A DNA stretch of 64,000 nucleotides from Paenibacillus antri (GTDB taxonomy: Bacteria; Bacillota; Bacilli; Paenibacillales; YIM-B00363): the NCBI RefSeq assembly GCF_005765165.1, contig NZ_VCIW01000005.1, positions 305,550-369,549 of the forward strand, read 5' to 3'. Position numbers and translations under genes: made by a program. Of the stretch, positions 54,397 through 63,226 are shown one piece after another. A model generated the notes under the pieces. The model ran no database searches. It saw only the letters and a list, made by a program, of their open reading frames with translations, and was not told the origin of the DNA. Within the stretch, counting starts at the first letter, position 1. Every line of letters begins with the position of its first letter.

Positions 54397-54765
54397 GTGG
54401 AACGCGGAGATTCTTGCGATATCTTCTGCTTTGATGAGCATAAGGTGAATCGGGTAAAGGAAAAGCTAAACAAACATGATTTTCAGGATATGGCTCAAAT
54501 CTTTAAGGTGCTTGCCGACAATACACGGCTAAAGGTGGCTTATGCGCTGTGCGATGAGGATGAACTGTGCGTGTGCGATGTAGCCAATGTCATCGGCTCA
54601 ACCATGGCAACAGCGTCCCATCATTTACGATTAATGCGGAATATGGGCATTGCAAATTACCGCAAGGAAGGAAAACTCGTTTTCTATTCTTTGGAGGATG
54701 AGCAACTCAAACAATTAATTAGGCTCGCGATCGAGCATCAGAAGGAGGTCGTTGGGATTGAGTAA
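54397..54765 (+). CDS. cadC: CadC-type metal-sensing ArsR repressor
   Basis: This 122-residue ArsR/SmtB repressor has the same length and layout as plasmid pI258 CadC. It has an N-terminal metal site [10 protein letters not shown] (Cys7, Cys11), the alpha-3 motif ELCVCD with two cysteines, and a winged HTH ([21 protein letters not shown]). Cd, Pb or Zn binding releases DNA. GTG 54397 follows GGGGTG; the ATG at 54358 is upstream of the operator and not used. It is autoregulated through operator 2 and overlaps cadA. Confidence 0.94.
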   Translation: MERGDSCDIFCFDEHKVNRVKEKLNKHDFQDMAQIFKVLADNTRLKVAYALCDEDELCVCDVANVIGSTMATASHHLRLMRNMGIANYRKEGKLVFYSLEDEQLKQLIRLAIEHQKEVVGIE

Positions 54766-57160
54766 AACGGCAGAGTCATTAGAAAGTAAAAACGTGTACC
54801 GCGTAGAAGGATTTACATGCGCAAACTGTGCCGGAAAATTTGAAAAGAACGTAAAACAACTGCCGGGCGTTCAAGACGCGAAAGTGAACTTCGGGGCTTC
54901 CAAAATCACGGTGATCGGTGAAACGACGATTGATGATCTGGAAAAAGCTGGGGCGTTCGAGAATCTGAAAGTGATCCCCGACAAGCCAGCACGCGGGGCA
55001 AAACCTGTCCCGGTAACGAACGAGGAAAAAAGTGTATTCAATGTTCAGGGGTTTACGTGCGCGAACTGTGCTGGGAAATTTGAAAAGAACGTAAAGCAAC
55101 TGCCGGGCGTTCAAGACGCGAAAGTAAATTTCGGCGCTTCGAAAATTACGGTTTATGGCAGCTCCACGATCGAGGAATTGGAGAAAGCCGGTGCGTTCGA
55201 AAACCTTAAAGTGACCCCGGAAAAGACGGCTCGCGAACCGAGATCAGTGGAGACCGCGATTAAAGAAGCTAAAGAACCGTTTTATAAAAAACACAGCTCT
55301 TTATTGACTGCCGTTTTATTGATTGTATTCGGCTATATCTCCCAATACGTCAATGGAGAAGAAAACATCGTTACTTCCTTGCTGTTCGCCTCCTCTATTG
55401 TATTGGGGGGTTATAACCTTTTTAAAGTCGGCTTCAAGAACTTGCTTCGATTTGAATTCGACATGAAGACGCTTATGACGGTAGCCATCATTGGCGCTGC
55501 GATTATAGGGGAATGGGCAGAAGGCGCGATCGTAGTTATCTTGTTTGCAATTAGTGAAGCCTTGGAACGATTCTCGATGGATCGCGCGAGACAATCGATA
55601 CGTTCCTTAATGGACATCGCGCCAAAAGAAGCTCTTGTAAGACGTAATGGACAAGAGATGATGATCCATGTCGATGATATCGCCGTTGGGGACATTATGA
55701 TCGTGAAACCCGGTCAAAAGATCGCCATGGACGGTGTGGTTGTAAGTGGATACTCCGCCGTAAATCAAGCCGCGATTACAGGTGAGTCCGTTCCGGTAGA
55801 AAAGACAGTCAATGACGATGTCTTTGCCGGAACGTTAAATGAAGAAGGCTTACTAGAAGTTAAGGTAACAAAGCTTGTGGATGACACAACCATTGCGAAG
55901 ATTATTCACCTGGTTGAGGAAGCACAGGGAGAACGTGCCCCTTCACAAGCGTTTGTTGATAAATTTGCGAAGTACTACACACCCATCATCATGATTGTGG
56001 CCGCTTTAGTCGCGGTTATTCCTCCGCTTTTCTTTGATGGAAGTTGGGCCGCATGGATTTATCAAGGTTTAGCTGTACTCGTTGTCGGTTGTCCTTGTGC
56101 ACTTGTGATATCGACGCCAATTTCCATCGTGTCGGCAATCGGAAATGCGGCGAAAAAGGGCGTCCTTATCAAAGGCGGTGTGTATCTCGAAGAAATGGGT
56201 GCCTTGAAGGCGATCGCATTTGATAAGACCGGCACACTCACGAAAGGGGTCCCTGTTGTAACGGACTTCAAGATGTTTAACAATGATACAAAGCCATCGG
56301 AACTGCTATCCATTATCACTGCATTAGAGTACCGATCCCAACATCCACTCGCGTCGGCGATCATGAGAAAGGCGGAAGAAGAAAGCATTTCTTATTCCGA
56401 CGTCAAGGTGGAAGACTTTTCTTCCATTACGGGGAAGGGCATTAAAGGGATTGTTAATGGAACAATGTTTTATATTGGAAATCCGAAACTCTTTAAGGAA
56501 CTGCCGACGGTTCGTTTCAGCAGCGAGCAGGAGCAGCAGGTTACAACCCTCCAAAACGAGGGCAAGACAGCGATGATTGTCGGAACGGATCGTGAGGTTC
56601 TCGCGGTGATCGCAGTGGCGGACGAAGTTCGTGAATCGAGTAAAGACGTTATTCAAAAGTTGCATCAACTCGGCATCAAAAAAACGATTATGCTTACCGG
56701 TGATAACAAAGGAACGGCATCGGCTATCGCCGGACATGTCGGCGTATCCGATGTTCAGGCTGAACTACTGCCGCAGGATAAATTGGATTTTATTAAGCAG
56801 TTGAGATCGGACTACGGCAACGTAGCCATGGTGGGGGACGGCGTGAACGATGCCCCTGCGCTTGCGGCATCGACAGTAGGTATCGCGATGGGCGGAGCCG
56901 GTACAGACACCGCGCTGGAAACGGCAGACGTTGCGTTAATGGGCGATGATTTACGGAAACTGCCATTCGCCATCAAACTAAGTCGAAATGCTTTGGGCGT
57001 CATTAAACAAAACATTACTTTTGCACTCGCGATTAAGTTAATTGCTTTGTTGCTCGTGATTCCAGGTTGGCTGACTCTTTGGATTGCCATCCTATCCGAT
57101 ATGGGGGCAACGCTCTTGGTTGCATTGAACGGGTTGCGACTCATGCGGGTAAAGGAATGA
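54758..57160 (+). CDS. cadA: Cadmium-translocating P-type ATPase with duplicated HMA domain
   Basis: This 800-residue P1B-type ATPase exports Cd, Zn or Pb. It has two near-identical N-terminal metal-binding domains, each with [20 protein letters not shown] (CxxC at about residues 21-24 and 100-103). Then come the TGES actuator motif, CPCAL ion motif in a membrane helix, DKTGTLTKG phosphorylation site and [11 protein letters not shown] hinge. The TTG at 54758 lies 9 bases after AGGAGG and overlaps the cadC stop. It is co-transcribed with cadC and ends at a strong terminator. Confidence 0.95.
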   Translation: MSKTAESLESKNVYRVEGFTCANCAGKFEKNVKQLPGVQDAKVNFGASKITVIGETTIDDLEKAGAFENLKVIPDKPARGAKPVPVTNEEKSVFNVQGFTCANCAGKFEKNVKQLPGVQDAKVNFGASKITVYGSSTIEELEKAGAFENLKVTPEKTAREPRSVETAIKEAKEPFYKKHSSLLTAVLLIVFGYISQYVNGEENIVTSLLFASSIVLGGYNLFKVGFKNLLRFEFDMKTLMTVAIIGAAIIGEWAEGAIVVILFAISEALERFSMDRARQSIRSLMDIAPKEALVRRNGQEMMIHVDDIAVGDIMIVKPGQKIAMDGVVVSGYSAVNQAAITGESVPVEKTVNDDVFAGTLNEEGLLEVKVTKLVDDTTIAKIIHLVEEAQGERAPSQAFVDKFAKYYTPIIMIVAALVAVIPPLFFDGSWAAWIYQGLAVLVVGCPCALVISTPISIVSAIGNAAKKGVLIKGGVYLEEMGALKAIAFDKTGTLTKGVPVVTDFKMFNNDTKPSELLSIITALEYRSQHPLASAIMRKAEEESISYSDVKVEDFSSITGKGIKGIVNGTMFYIGNPKLFKELPTVRFSSEQEQQVTTLQNEGKTAMIVGTDREVLAVIAVADEVRESSKDVIQKLHQLGIKKTIMLTGDNKGTASAIAGHVGVSDVQAELLPQDKLDFIKQLRSDYGNVAMVGDGVNDAPALAASTVGIAMGGAGTDTALETADVALMGDDLRKLPFAIKLSRNALGVIKQNITFALAIKLIALLLVIPGWLTLWIAILSDMGATLLVALNGLRLMRVKE

Positions 57161-57206
57161 GCAAGGCAAACTGCGTACCCACGTGAGGTTTAAACAGATG
57201 ATTCGC

Positions 57207-57240
57207 GATTTAGGGGCGAAACGCCCCTAAATCTTTATTT
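57207..57240 (+). terminator. Strong rho-independent terminator after cadA
   Basis: GATTTAGGGGCG and CGCCCCTAAATC form a perfect 12-bp stem with an AAA loop, followed by TTTATTT. Confidence 0.9.
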
Positions 57241-57256
57241 GGAAGGATGTGTCACT

Positions 57257-57718
57257 GTGCTTCGTTACTATTTTGTCGCGATAATCGCCTTTGCCGTTGA
57301 CCAAATCCTTAAGTGGAATGTTGCGACTTACATGGATATCGGTCAAAAGATCCCATTGATTTCGGGCTTTATCCAACTAACATCCCATCGAAATCGGGGG
57401 GCCGCATTCGGCATTTTGCAGAACCAAAGGTTATTTTTCATTATAGTTACAACTGTTGTACTTATAGGAATAATTGTTTATTTATACAAAATATATCGCA
57501 AACAAAAATTGCTATCCTATGCGCTTGCATTGATTTTTGGGGGGGCGCTTGGAAATTTTGTGGACCGCACTTTACATGGCGAAGTCGTCGATATGCTGGA
57601 ATTTACCTTTATTAATTACCCCGTTTTCAACATGGCGGATGTCTTCATCGTAACAGGAGTCGGTTTAATCATCTTCGATACGCTGCGGGCGTCAAGAACG
57701 GATAAGGGATCCGCTTAA
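57257..57718 (+). CDS. lspA: Lipoprotein signal peptidase, accessory copy
   Basis: This aspartic signal peptidase II has 153 residues and four helices. The family motifs are SHRNRGAAFGIL, GNFVDR and NMADVFI with the two catalytic Asp residues. The GTG start is 10 bases after GGAAGG. A second lspA beside a metal ATPase is known from pbr and cad loci of other bacteria, where it is co-inherited with metal resistance. It is separated from cadA by a terminator and is followed by ZIP and ccdA genes. Confidence 0.9.
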   Translation: MLRYYFVAIIAFAVDQILKWNVATYMDIGQKIPLISGFIQLTSHRNRGAAFGILQNQRLFFIIVTTVVLIGIIVYLYKIYRKQKLLSYALALIFGGALGNFVDRTLHGEVVDMLEFTFINYPVFNMADVFIVTGVGLIIFDTLRASRTDKGSA

Positions 57719-57738
57719 ACGTTCCATAAGTGTGAGGA

Positions 57739-58506
57739 GTGATTGCTCTGGGTGGGAATAGCTTACTGTACGTAGGCTTGGCGGCCGCAGCAAATGTAGT
57801 GGGCGGTTTTGTCTTCCTGTTAAAACGGAATTGGTCTCATAGGGGCCTTCATGCGTTGATGGCGTTAAGTGCTGGTCTGTTACTAGCGATTGCCATCTTG
57901 GATTTCGTTCCGGAATCCCTAGAACATAACTCTTTCAGTCCGATTTTTATCCTAATCGGTATAATAGGGATGTACCTCTTTCAGCATTTTGTGGCCGGCC
58001 ATTTCCACTTTGGGGAGGAAGCCCACGTTCCCAAGCATCGTAAAAGTACAGTCGTTGGAACGATAGCAGGTATGCTCATCCATACGTTTTTTGATGGGTT
58101 TTCGATCGCGGCCAGTTTTACGGTAGATTTCCGGGTTGGAATCACCGTGTTTATCTCTATTTTTCTTCATAAAATACCAGACGGAATCACGATCTCGTCG
58201 ATTATTTATGTTTTCACAAGGAACAGGAACAAAGCGTTACACGCTGCGTTGCTGTTAGGCGTATCGACAGTGGCTGGCGCGATTATAGCAACGCTTCTTT
58301 CTAATTATTTTGTTCCAAGTGAACAGATCGTTGCGGTTGCGATCGCATTCTCTGCTGGAATATTTATTTATGTGGCGTTAACCGATCTGCTTCCCGCCGT
58401 GAACGCTACCGGTGACAGACTTGCGTCTTCGTTTTTCTTTGTCGGAGTATCGCTGTATTTTTTGTTAAGCTGGGTAATTCAATCATTAACCCCAGCCTTG
58501 CATTAA
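57739..58506 (+). CDS. ZIP family metal transporter
   Basis: This 255-residue membrane protein has ZIP metal-site motifs in helix 4 (HTFFDGFSI) and helix 5 (HKIPDGITI), and a His-containing loop (HFVAGHFHFGEEAHVPKH). ZIP proteins move Zn, Fe or other divalent metals into the cytosol, although cluster members may differ. The GTG at 57739 overlaps GAGGAG; a CTG at 57748 is spaced better, so the start is uncertain. It is co-directional with lspA and ccdA. Confidence 0.88.
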   Translation: MIALGGNSLLYVGLAAAANVVGGFVFLLKRNWSHRGLHALMALSAGLLLAIAILDFVPESLEHNSFSPIFILIGIIGMYLFQHFVAGHFHFGEEAHVPKHRKSTVVGTIAGMLIHTFFDGFSIAASFTVDFRVGITVFISIFLHKIPDGITISSIIYVFTRNRNKALHAALLLGVSTVAGAIIATLLSNYFVPSEQIVAVAIAFSAGIFIYVALTDLLPAVNATGDRLASSFFFVGVSLYFLLSWVIQSLTPALH

Positions 58507-58527
58507 CGAAAAGTGAGGTGTTTTTCA

Positions 58528-59241
58528 ATGGATGTTGTAAATATTACGGTATGGCTGGCACTCGGTGCCGGCTTTTTATCTTTTATTTCTCCTTGTATGC
58601 TCCCGTTATACCCCTCTTATTTGTCGTATATTACGGGTGTTTCCACGAAAGATTTGGCCGGGAATAAAGGCATGTTTCAACGTCGGGCCATGTTACATAC
58701 AGTGTTCTTCCTCATTGGGTTTTCTATTATCTTCTTTGCCCTAGGGCTTTCAGCCAGCCTTTTGGGGGATTTTTTCTCGACTTACCAGGATATCATTCGT
58801 CAACTGGGTGCAATTTTTATTATTTCGATGGGTTTGTTTATGCTCGGCATTTTCCAACCCCGTCTTTTGATGAAAGAAAAACGTTTTGAGTTAAAAACGA
58901 GGCCATCAGGCTATTTGGGTTCCGTCTTGGTTGGCATTACGTATGCGGCTGGATGGACACCTTGTATTGGTCCCATTTTCTCAGCCATTTTAGCTCTTGG
59001 AGCTACGAATCCCGAGCAATCTTTAATCTATGTATTGGCTTACACGCTGGGTTTTGCCATTCCGTTCTTCCTAATGGCCTTCTTCATCGGTAGAATAAAA
59101 TGGATAAATCAATATTCACAACGATTGATGAAAATCGGTGGAGCCGTGATGGTTGTGATGGGAATTTTGCTGTATACAGATAAAATGACGGAAATCACGA
59201 TATGGCTTATACGTTTGTATGGGGGATTCAGCGGGTTTTAA
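58528..59241 (+). CDS. ccdA: CcdA-type thiol-disulfide transmembrane protein
   Basis: This 237-residue CcdA/DsbD-type protein has six helices and the two membrane cysteines in SFISPCMLPLYPSY and AAGWTPCIGPIFSA. It carries reductant from cytosolic thioredoxin to extracytoplasmic partners. The probable partner is the TlpA/ResA-like protein at 59569. ATG 58528 follows GTGAGGTG. Confidence 0.92.
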   Translation: MDVVNITVWLALGAGFLSFISPCMLPLYPSYLSYITGVSTKDLAGNKGMFQRRAMLHTVFFLIGFSIIFFALGLSASLLGDFFSTYQDIIRQLGAIFIISMGLFMLGIFQPRLLMKEKRFELKTRPSGYLGSVLVGITYAAGWTPCIGPIFSAILALGATNPEQSLIYVLAYTLGFAIPFFLMAFFIGRIKWINQYSQRLMKIGGAVMVVMGILLYTDKMTEITIWLIRLYGGFSGF

Positions 59242-59568
59242 AGAATTATCTGGGATGAGGATTTGGAAGTGTTGAGCGAAACGAAAAAAGATTGGCGGAA
59301 GCTTCTTGCCGTTCTGCTTGCTGGAGGAAAATAACAAAACAGTTATTAGCGGTAGCGGGGGATTTTCAGCCCTTTTTTCCGGAATAGGTAGCCAAAATGG
59401 AACCAATATCTTCAAGGTTGTTTGAGCTGAACAAAGACGTGGTTCCATGGGGCTCAAACGTACAAGTTGCCGCACAGACGGCGGAGTAATAGGTGACACA
59501 AACCGTTCAAAAGGACATTTGAGTGTGCCAGCGCTAATTTCGTTATAATAGGGTGTGAGGTGAGGACG
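59242..59568. other. Interval between ccdA and the thioredoxin-like gene
   Basis: A short open frame from 59269 (LSETKKDWRKLLAVLLAGGK) looks like the beginning of an exported protein but stops after about 20 codons. The rest has no gene. TATAAT at 59544-59549 is a plausible -10 box for the next gene. Confidence 0.4.
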
Positions 59569-60096
59569 ATGGGTAGACATAGGAAGCGGATTCAAGCGTC
59601 GATTTTCTTTTTCGTGCTGCTCGTCGTCGGGTATACGGTTACGACGAGCGTATTTGATCGCAAGGAGACCCCACCGAGCGTTGGCGATCCGGTGGCCGCG
59701 TTCTCTCTCGAGACGTTGAACGGAGGAACACTTGGTCCCGACGACTTTAAAGGCCAGCCAATGGTCATTAACTTCTGGGGGACTTTCTGTCCGCCGTGCG
59801 TAGAAGAGACGCCCGCACTGCAGCGGATGTACGATAAGTATAAGGATCAAGGCATCGTCATCCTTGGTATCAATCTGGGGGAGAAGCCGATCGTTCGGAT
59901 CCAGAACTTTACGGAACGATTCGGCGTAACGTATCCGATTTTATTGGACCCCGATCTCGAGATACGGGACCGATATGGGGTTCGCTCGTACCCAACCACG
60001 TTCTTCGTGGACGAATCGGGCCGGGTTGTGGAAGTCAAAGTCGGCGGTATGTCGGAAGGGTATATCGAATCCCGGATCTTACGACTCCTTCAATAA
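59569..60096 (+). CDS. TlpA/ResA-like membrane-anchored thioredoxin
   Basis: This 175-residue protein has an N-terminal membrane anchor (IQASIFFFVLLVVGYTV) and an extracytoplasmic thioredoxin fold with active site WGTFCPPC and cis-Pro region SYPTTFFVD. It resembles ResA. ResA-like proteins reduce disulfides during cytochrome c assembly or other envelope thiols. ATG 59569 follows GAGGTGAGG. It is functionally paired with CcdA. Confidence 0.9.
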   Translation: MGRHRKRIQASIFFFVLLVVGYTVTTSVFDRKETPPSVGDPVAAFSLETLNGGTLGPDDFKGQPMVINFWGTFCPPCVEETPALQRMYDKYKDQGIVILGINLGEKPIVRIQNFTERFGVTYPILLDPDLEIRDRYGVRSYPTTFFVDESGRVVEVKVGGMSEGYIESRILRLLQ

Positions 60097-60658
60097 AATA
60101 AGAGACCGAAGCTGCGGGTGAGGTGCGTTTCGGTAAGACGAACACAAGCCTCAAACAGGGTGGCTCCTTCGGGGGCCGCTTTGTGTATTTTAAAAGAAGC
60201 TAACGTTGGGCATACTGCCCTCAACGGGATCAACAAAAGAAGCAGGTGTCCACGCAATCGCCATCGATCCTTCAGCATGAAACTCGGAGCTTCTTCCTGC
60301 ATCTTTGGCGCATGTCGTTCAACGAATCCATATGCTGTTGTCAGACACTAACAAAAACCGCCACTCAATGTTCCCTCTTCGGCCGACCTCGTCAGGATAA
60401 CGAACGCCTAGCAAGGGCCCCAGACAGTTGTCCGCCCTTTGCAGCCTTTTCGCATTTTTGGAAGACATCTTTATGCCCCTCACTTTGAATCCACGAGATC
60501 TGTTCTTCCTGCTTTTTGAAGTGCGGCGGAGTTTCGTCGCAATGGTGCGTATCTGAACAATTTACCTAACGTTAGTCTATCTTTCCAATTATAAAGTGGA
60601 TTGTCTCGAAGTTCGGATTCCAAAAACATTTTCGAAACTTGTTTTCATATTCGAAAAT
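60097..60658. other. Unassigned interval upstream of operators 3 and 4
   Basis: About 560 bases contain only short frames without recognisable motifs. No structured RNA or transposon end could be identified. Confidence 0.45.
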
Positions 60659-60724
60659 AATCAAATTTGCATTTGATTACCAGGGAGGTTTGGTGTATTA
60701 TAATATTCAAAATAACGTTTGATT
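60659..60724 (+). promoter_or_regulatory. CadC-type operators 3 and 4 with promoter
   Basis: AATCAAATTTGCATTTGATT (60659-60678) and ATTCAAAATAACGTTTGATT (60705-60724) both have TCAAA half sites with the same 4-bp spacing as the cadC operator. TATAAT at 60699-60704 lies between them. This double arrangement precedes the methyltransferase pseudogene. Confidence 0.75.
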
Positions 60725-60750
60725 GTAGGGGTGGAATCAAATCATCGACT

Positions 60751-61332
60751 ATGAATAACTTATGGAACAAAGTGACTTATCGGTCTTAGGCTCCCTTGTA
60801 CGATTATTTCTTTAATGCGGTACCTTTTTTAAAGGCCCGGGAAAAGATTTTTGAGAACCTCGACATGAAGCCTAAACTTACAGTTCATTTCGAACAGAGA
60901 TATTTCCGTTACGGCAATCGACTTGTCATCCGAAATGCTTGATAAAGCAAGAAGTAAATATGATGTACCAAACTTTAAGTTCACAGAAATGGATGCGCAA
61001 AATTTGACCTTTTCTCCGGAAACGTTCGATATGGTCATTGTGAATTTGATCCTATCTGTCGTACCCAATCCGGAACTATGTTTTCAAGAAATGATTCGGG
61101 TTACTCGAACTGGGGTATATATAGGCATTTTCGATAAATTTGCCCCACATCGTAGGAATTGTCCATAATTAAGAAACTTCTTCGTCCCGTCGTAACAATG
61201 TTGGGGACAGACATTGGCCGTCATTTTGAAAAAATTGCAAAACCGTATGAAGGTCATATTCGAGTGGAGAATGAGGCTGCCTTATTAAACGGGATGTATC
61301 GTAAAATCATACTTCGTAAAATCCAAGCTTAA
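60751..61332 (+). pseudogene. Class I methyltransferase, several inactivating changes
   Basis: MNNLWNKVTYRS then an amber codon (60787) and APLYDYFFNAVPFLKAREKI are in one frame. The motif I segment is lost, and SVTAIDLSSEMLDKARSKYD up to DKFAPHRRNCP follows in another frame. A third frame gives IIKKLLRPVVTMLGTDIGRH up to the end at 61332. These pieces form a decayed UbiE/phospholipid-methyltransferase-like gene under operators 3 and 4. Confidence 0.75.
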
Positions 61333-61366
61333 ACTACTGGCAGGATGGCCGGATGGAGGGTGAAAG

Positions 61367-62023
61367 ATGCGTAAACAAGACAATAGAGAGTTTATACCAG
61401 CTCTGAGATTTCACTGGCTAACATCATTTTATGATCCAATACTTCGCTGGACTATGAGGGAGTCTACCTTCAAGAACAAATTAATTAGACAAATTCAAGT
61501 TGATCCGGGGCAGCGGGTGCTTGATCTAGGATGTGGGACTGGTACATTAACTCTTCTTTTAAAACAAGCTTACCCGAAAGCAGAAGTAACAGGTCTAGAT
61601 ATTGATCCGAATGTTCTCCGAATTGCGGAGAAAAAAGCAGTGGATATGGGGATAGATATCAAGTTTAATCAAGGGATGTCGTTTGAACTCCCCTACCCTG
61701 ATCATTCATTTGATCGTGTTGTCACGAGTCTAATGTTTCATCATTTGACTTTTGAAAATAAACTCCGAACACTAAAAGAAATTTTTCGTGTACTTAAACC
61801 ACAAGGTGAGCTTCACATAGCGGATTGGGGAAAGGCGCAAAATCGGCTCATGCGCATTGCGTTCCTTTCAATCCAAATCCTCGATGGTTTTAAAACGACA
61901 GCAGATAACGTAAATGGCCTCATACCTCAAATTATCGAAAAGGCCGGGTTTGCTAAATATAAAGAGACGGATAGTTTCATGACAGTGTACGGAACTCTTT
62001 CTTTATACAAAGCGAAGAAATAA
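61367..62023 (+). CDS. Class I SAM-dependent methyltransferase
   Basis: This 218-residue UbiE-like enzyme has motif I VLDLGCGTGTLTLLL, acidic motif II VTGLDIDPNVL and motif IV region FDRVVTSLMFHHL. The ATG follows GGAGGGTGAAAG. No cysteine pattern typical of ArsM is seen, so arsenite methylation is not supported. It is 34 bases after the pseudogene and probably on the same operator-controlled transcript. Confidence 0.87.
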   Translation: MRKQDNREFIPALRFHWLTSFYDPILRWTMRESTFKNKLIRQIQVDPGQRVLDLGCGTGTLTLLLKQAYPKAEVTGLDIDPNVLRIAEKKAVDMGIDIKFNQGMSFELPYPDHSFDRVVTSLMFHHLTFENKLRTLKEIFRVLKPQGELHIADWGKAQNRLMRIAFLSIQILDGFKTTADNVNGLIPQIIEKAGFAKYKETDSFMTVYGTLSLYKAKK

Positions 62024-62111
62024 ACCAGCATTGCGTTTGATATAGCTTCCGATTATTTAAAATTAAAAAATAAAAGGAAGTCAACAGACTTCCGTTCTGG
62101 AGGAAACCCTG

Positions 62112-62711
62112 ATGGAATTAAACAAATTAGAGTTCAAGTTAATGAATAATCCAGTAAGACGTTGGCTTCAAAAGAACATTGAGTTTAAAGCCTTTAATGA
62201 ATTTTTAAATAAGCATAATATAACGTTAGAAGGCAAAGCCATATTGGATGCTGGTTGTGGTTCCGGATACAGTACGAACTTAATTCATCAGACATATGCC
62301 CCATCAGAGCTATTGGGGATTGATCTAATGCCCTCACAAATTTCAAGGGCAAAGATAAATTACCCTCACATAAACTTTGAGGTGGGTAATGTACTTCAAA
62401 CAAATCTTCCTCCCGGCAAATTTGACGCTATTTTCGTTTTCGGCATATTACATCATATACCCGATTGGAGACAAGCTGTTACTGAGCTTCATCGAGTACT
62501 TAAGCCAGGAGGGGTATGTTTAATCGAAGATTTGAACAAGGATACATCTCACTTCTTTGCTACTTATCTCAAATTGGATCATCCTCCGGAAGCGTACTTT
62601 TCATGGGAACAATTTACTGACAGCCTTGAAGCAACCGGATTTACAATTTTGAACCAGAAAAGAATTTTCACAAATGGGATTGGGAGTTTTCTTTGCTTAA
62701 AAAGTAGTTAA
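62112..62711 (+). CDS. Class I SAM-dependent methyltransferase
   Basis: This 199-residue methyltransferase has motif I ILDAGCGSGYSTNLI, motif II LLGIDLMPSQISRA and motif IV FGILHHIPDWRQAV. The ATG follows TGGAGGAAACCC. A short hairpin (GGAAGTC/GACTTCC, 62073-62090) lies just upstream. It is similar in domain layout to the gene at 61367 but clearly different in sequence. Substrate unknown. Confidence 0.86.
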   Translation: MELNKLEFKLMNNPVRRWLQKNIEFKAFNEFLNKHNITLEGKAILDAGCGSGYSTNLIHQTYAPSELLGIDLMPSQISRAKINYPHINFEVGNVLQTNLPPGKFDAIFVFGILHHIPDWRQAVTELHRVLKPGGVCLIEDLNKDTSHFFATYLKLDHPPEAYFSWEQFTDSLEATGFTILNQKRIFTNGIGSFLCLKSS

Positions 62712-62965
62712 TTATCGTTCGGGCAGTTTCAAGAAAAACTAACTCCTGGACTTGAACCCAATGTAGGATAACGGTTTTAGAACCACATTCAGAACCGACG
62801 ACAAATACAATTTTTTTGAAATCCAGAAACTGATCATGATCAGACTCTTTCAATCATCATGCTTGGTTGACAGGAGAGAGGAATCATTATCTCTGGCTTG
62901 GATCGGACGAAACCATAATCGGTATTAAAAAGGGACGATGAAAAGGAGGCTACAATTTTGTGATT

Positions 62966-63014
62966 AAGGCCGTGCGCCTCCAGTCCGGCACTTCGGGAGG
63001 GGGATTTTTTTTAT
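62966..63014 (+). terminator. Probable rho-independent terminator
   Basis: GCGCCTCC and GGGAGGGGG around CAGTCCGGCACTTC, followed by ATTTTTTTTATTTT. The bases 62712-62965 hold no gene; a short frame at 62961 is not convincing. Confidence 0.55.
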
Positions 63015-63039
63015 TTTACTTAAACATTAAACTAATTGT

Positions 63040-63090
63040 TTGACTGTATTAGAGATCGGCAGTATAACATATTCAAACGAATGTTTGATT
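63040..63090 (+). promoter_or_regulatory. Promoter with CadC-type operator 5
   Basis: TTGACT (63040-63045) and TATAAC (63063-63068) are 17 bp apart. ATTCAAACGAATGTTTGATT at 63071-63090 has TCAAAC and GTTTGA half sites with the same spacing as the other four operators. Confidence 0.75.
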
Positions 63091-63166
63091 GCAAAGGTGC
63101 CTAATGACTAATAATTCACCTTAGCGACAATCGCTCAAGCAAGCATACATACTGGAGGCACATACT

Positions 63167-63226
63167 ATGGAGTTGTCAAAAAAAGTGCAGTTTGAAAACA
63201 CCCTCATAAGGAAATTCCGTTACTAA
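63167..63226 (+). pseudogene. Gene start interrupted by IS3 insertion
   Basis: ATG 63167 follows CTGGAGG and encodes MELSKKVQFENTLIRKFRY before a stop at 63224, where IS3 sequence begins to be read. The first 13 or so codons belong to an unknown gene under operator 5; the rest must lie beyond the insertion. Confidence 0.55.

Noticed and set aside
60118..60488. Short open frames in the gap after the thioredoxin-like gene
   Set aside because: Composition and codon use look non-coding and no ribosome site or family signature is present.
61367..62711. Arsenite methyltransferase (ArsM)
   Set aside because: The conserved cysteines of ArsM are not visible and no ars genes are present; only general SAM motifs can be supported.
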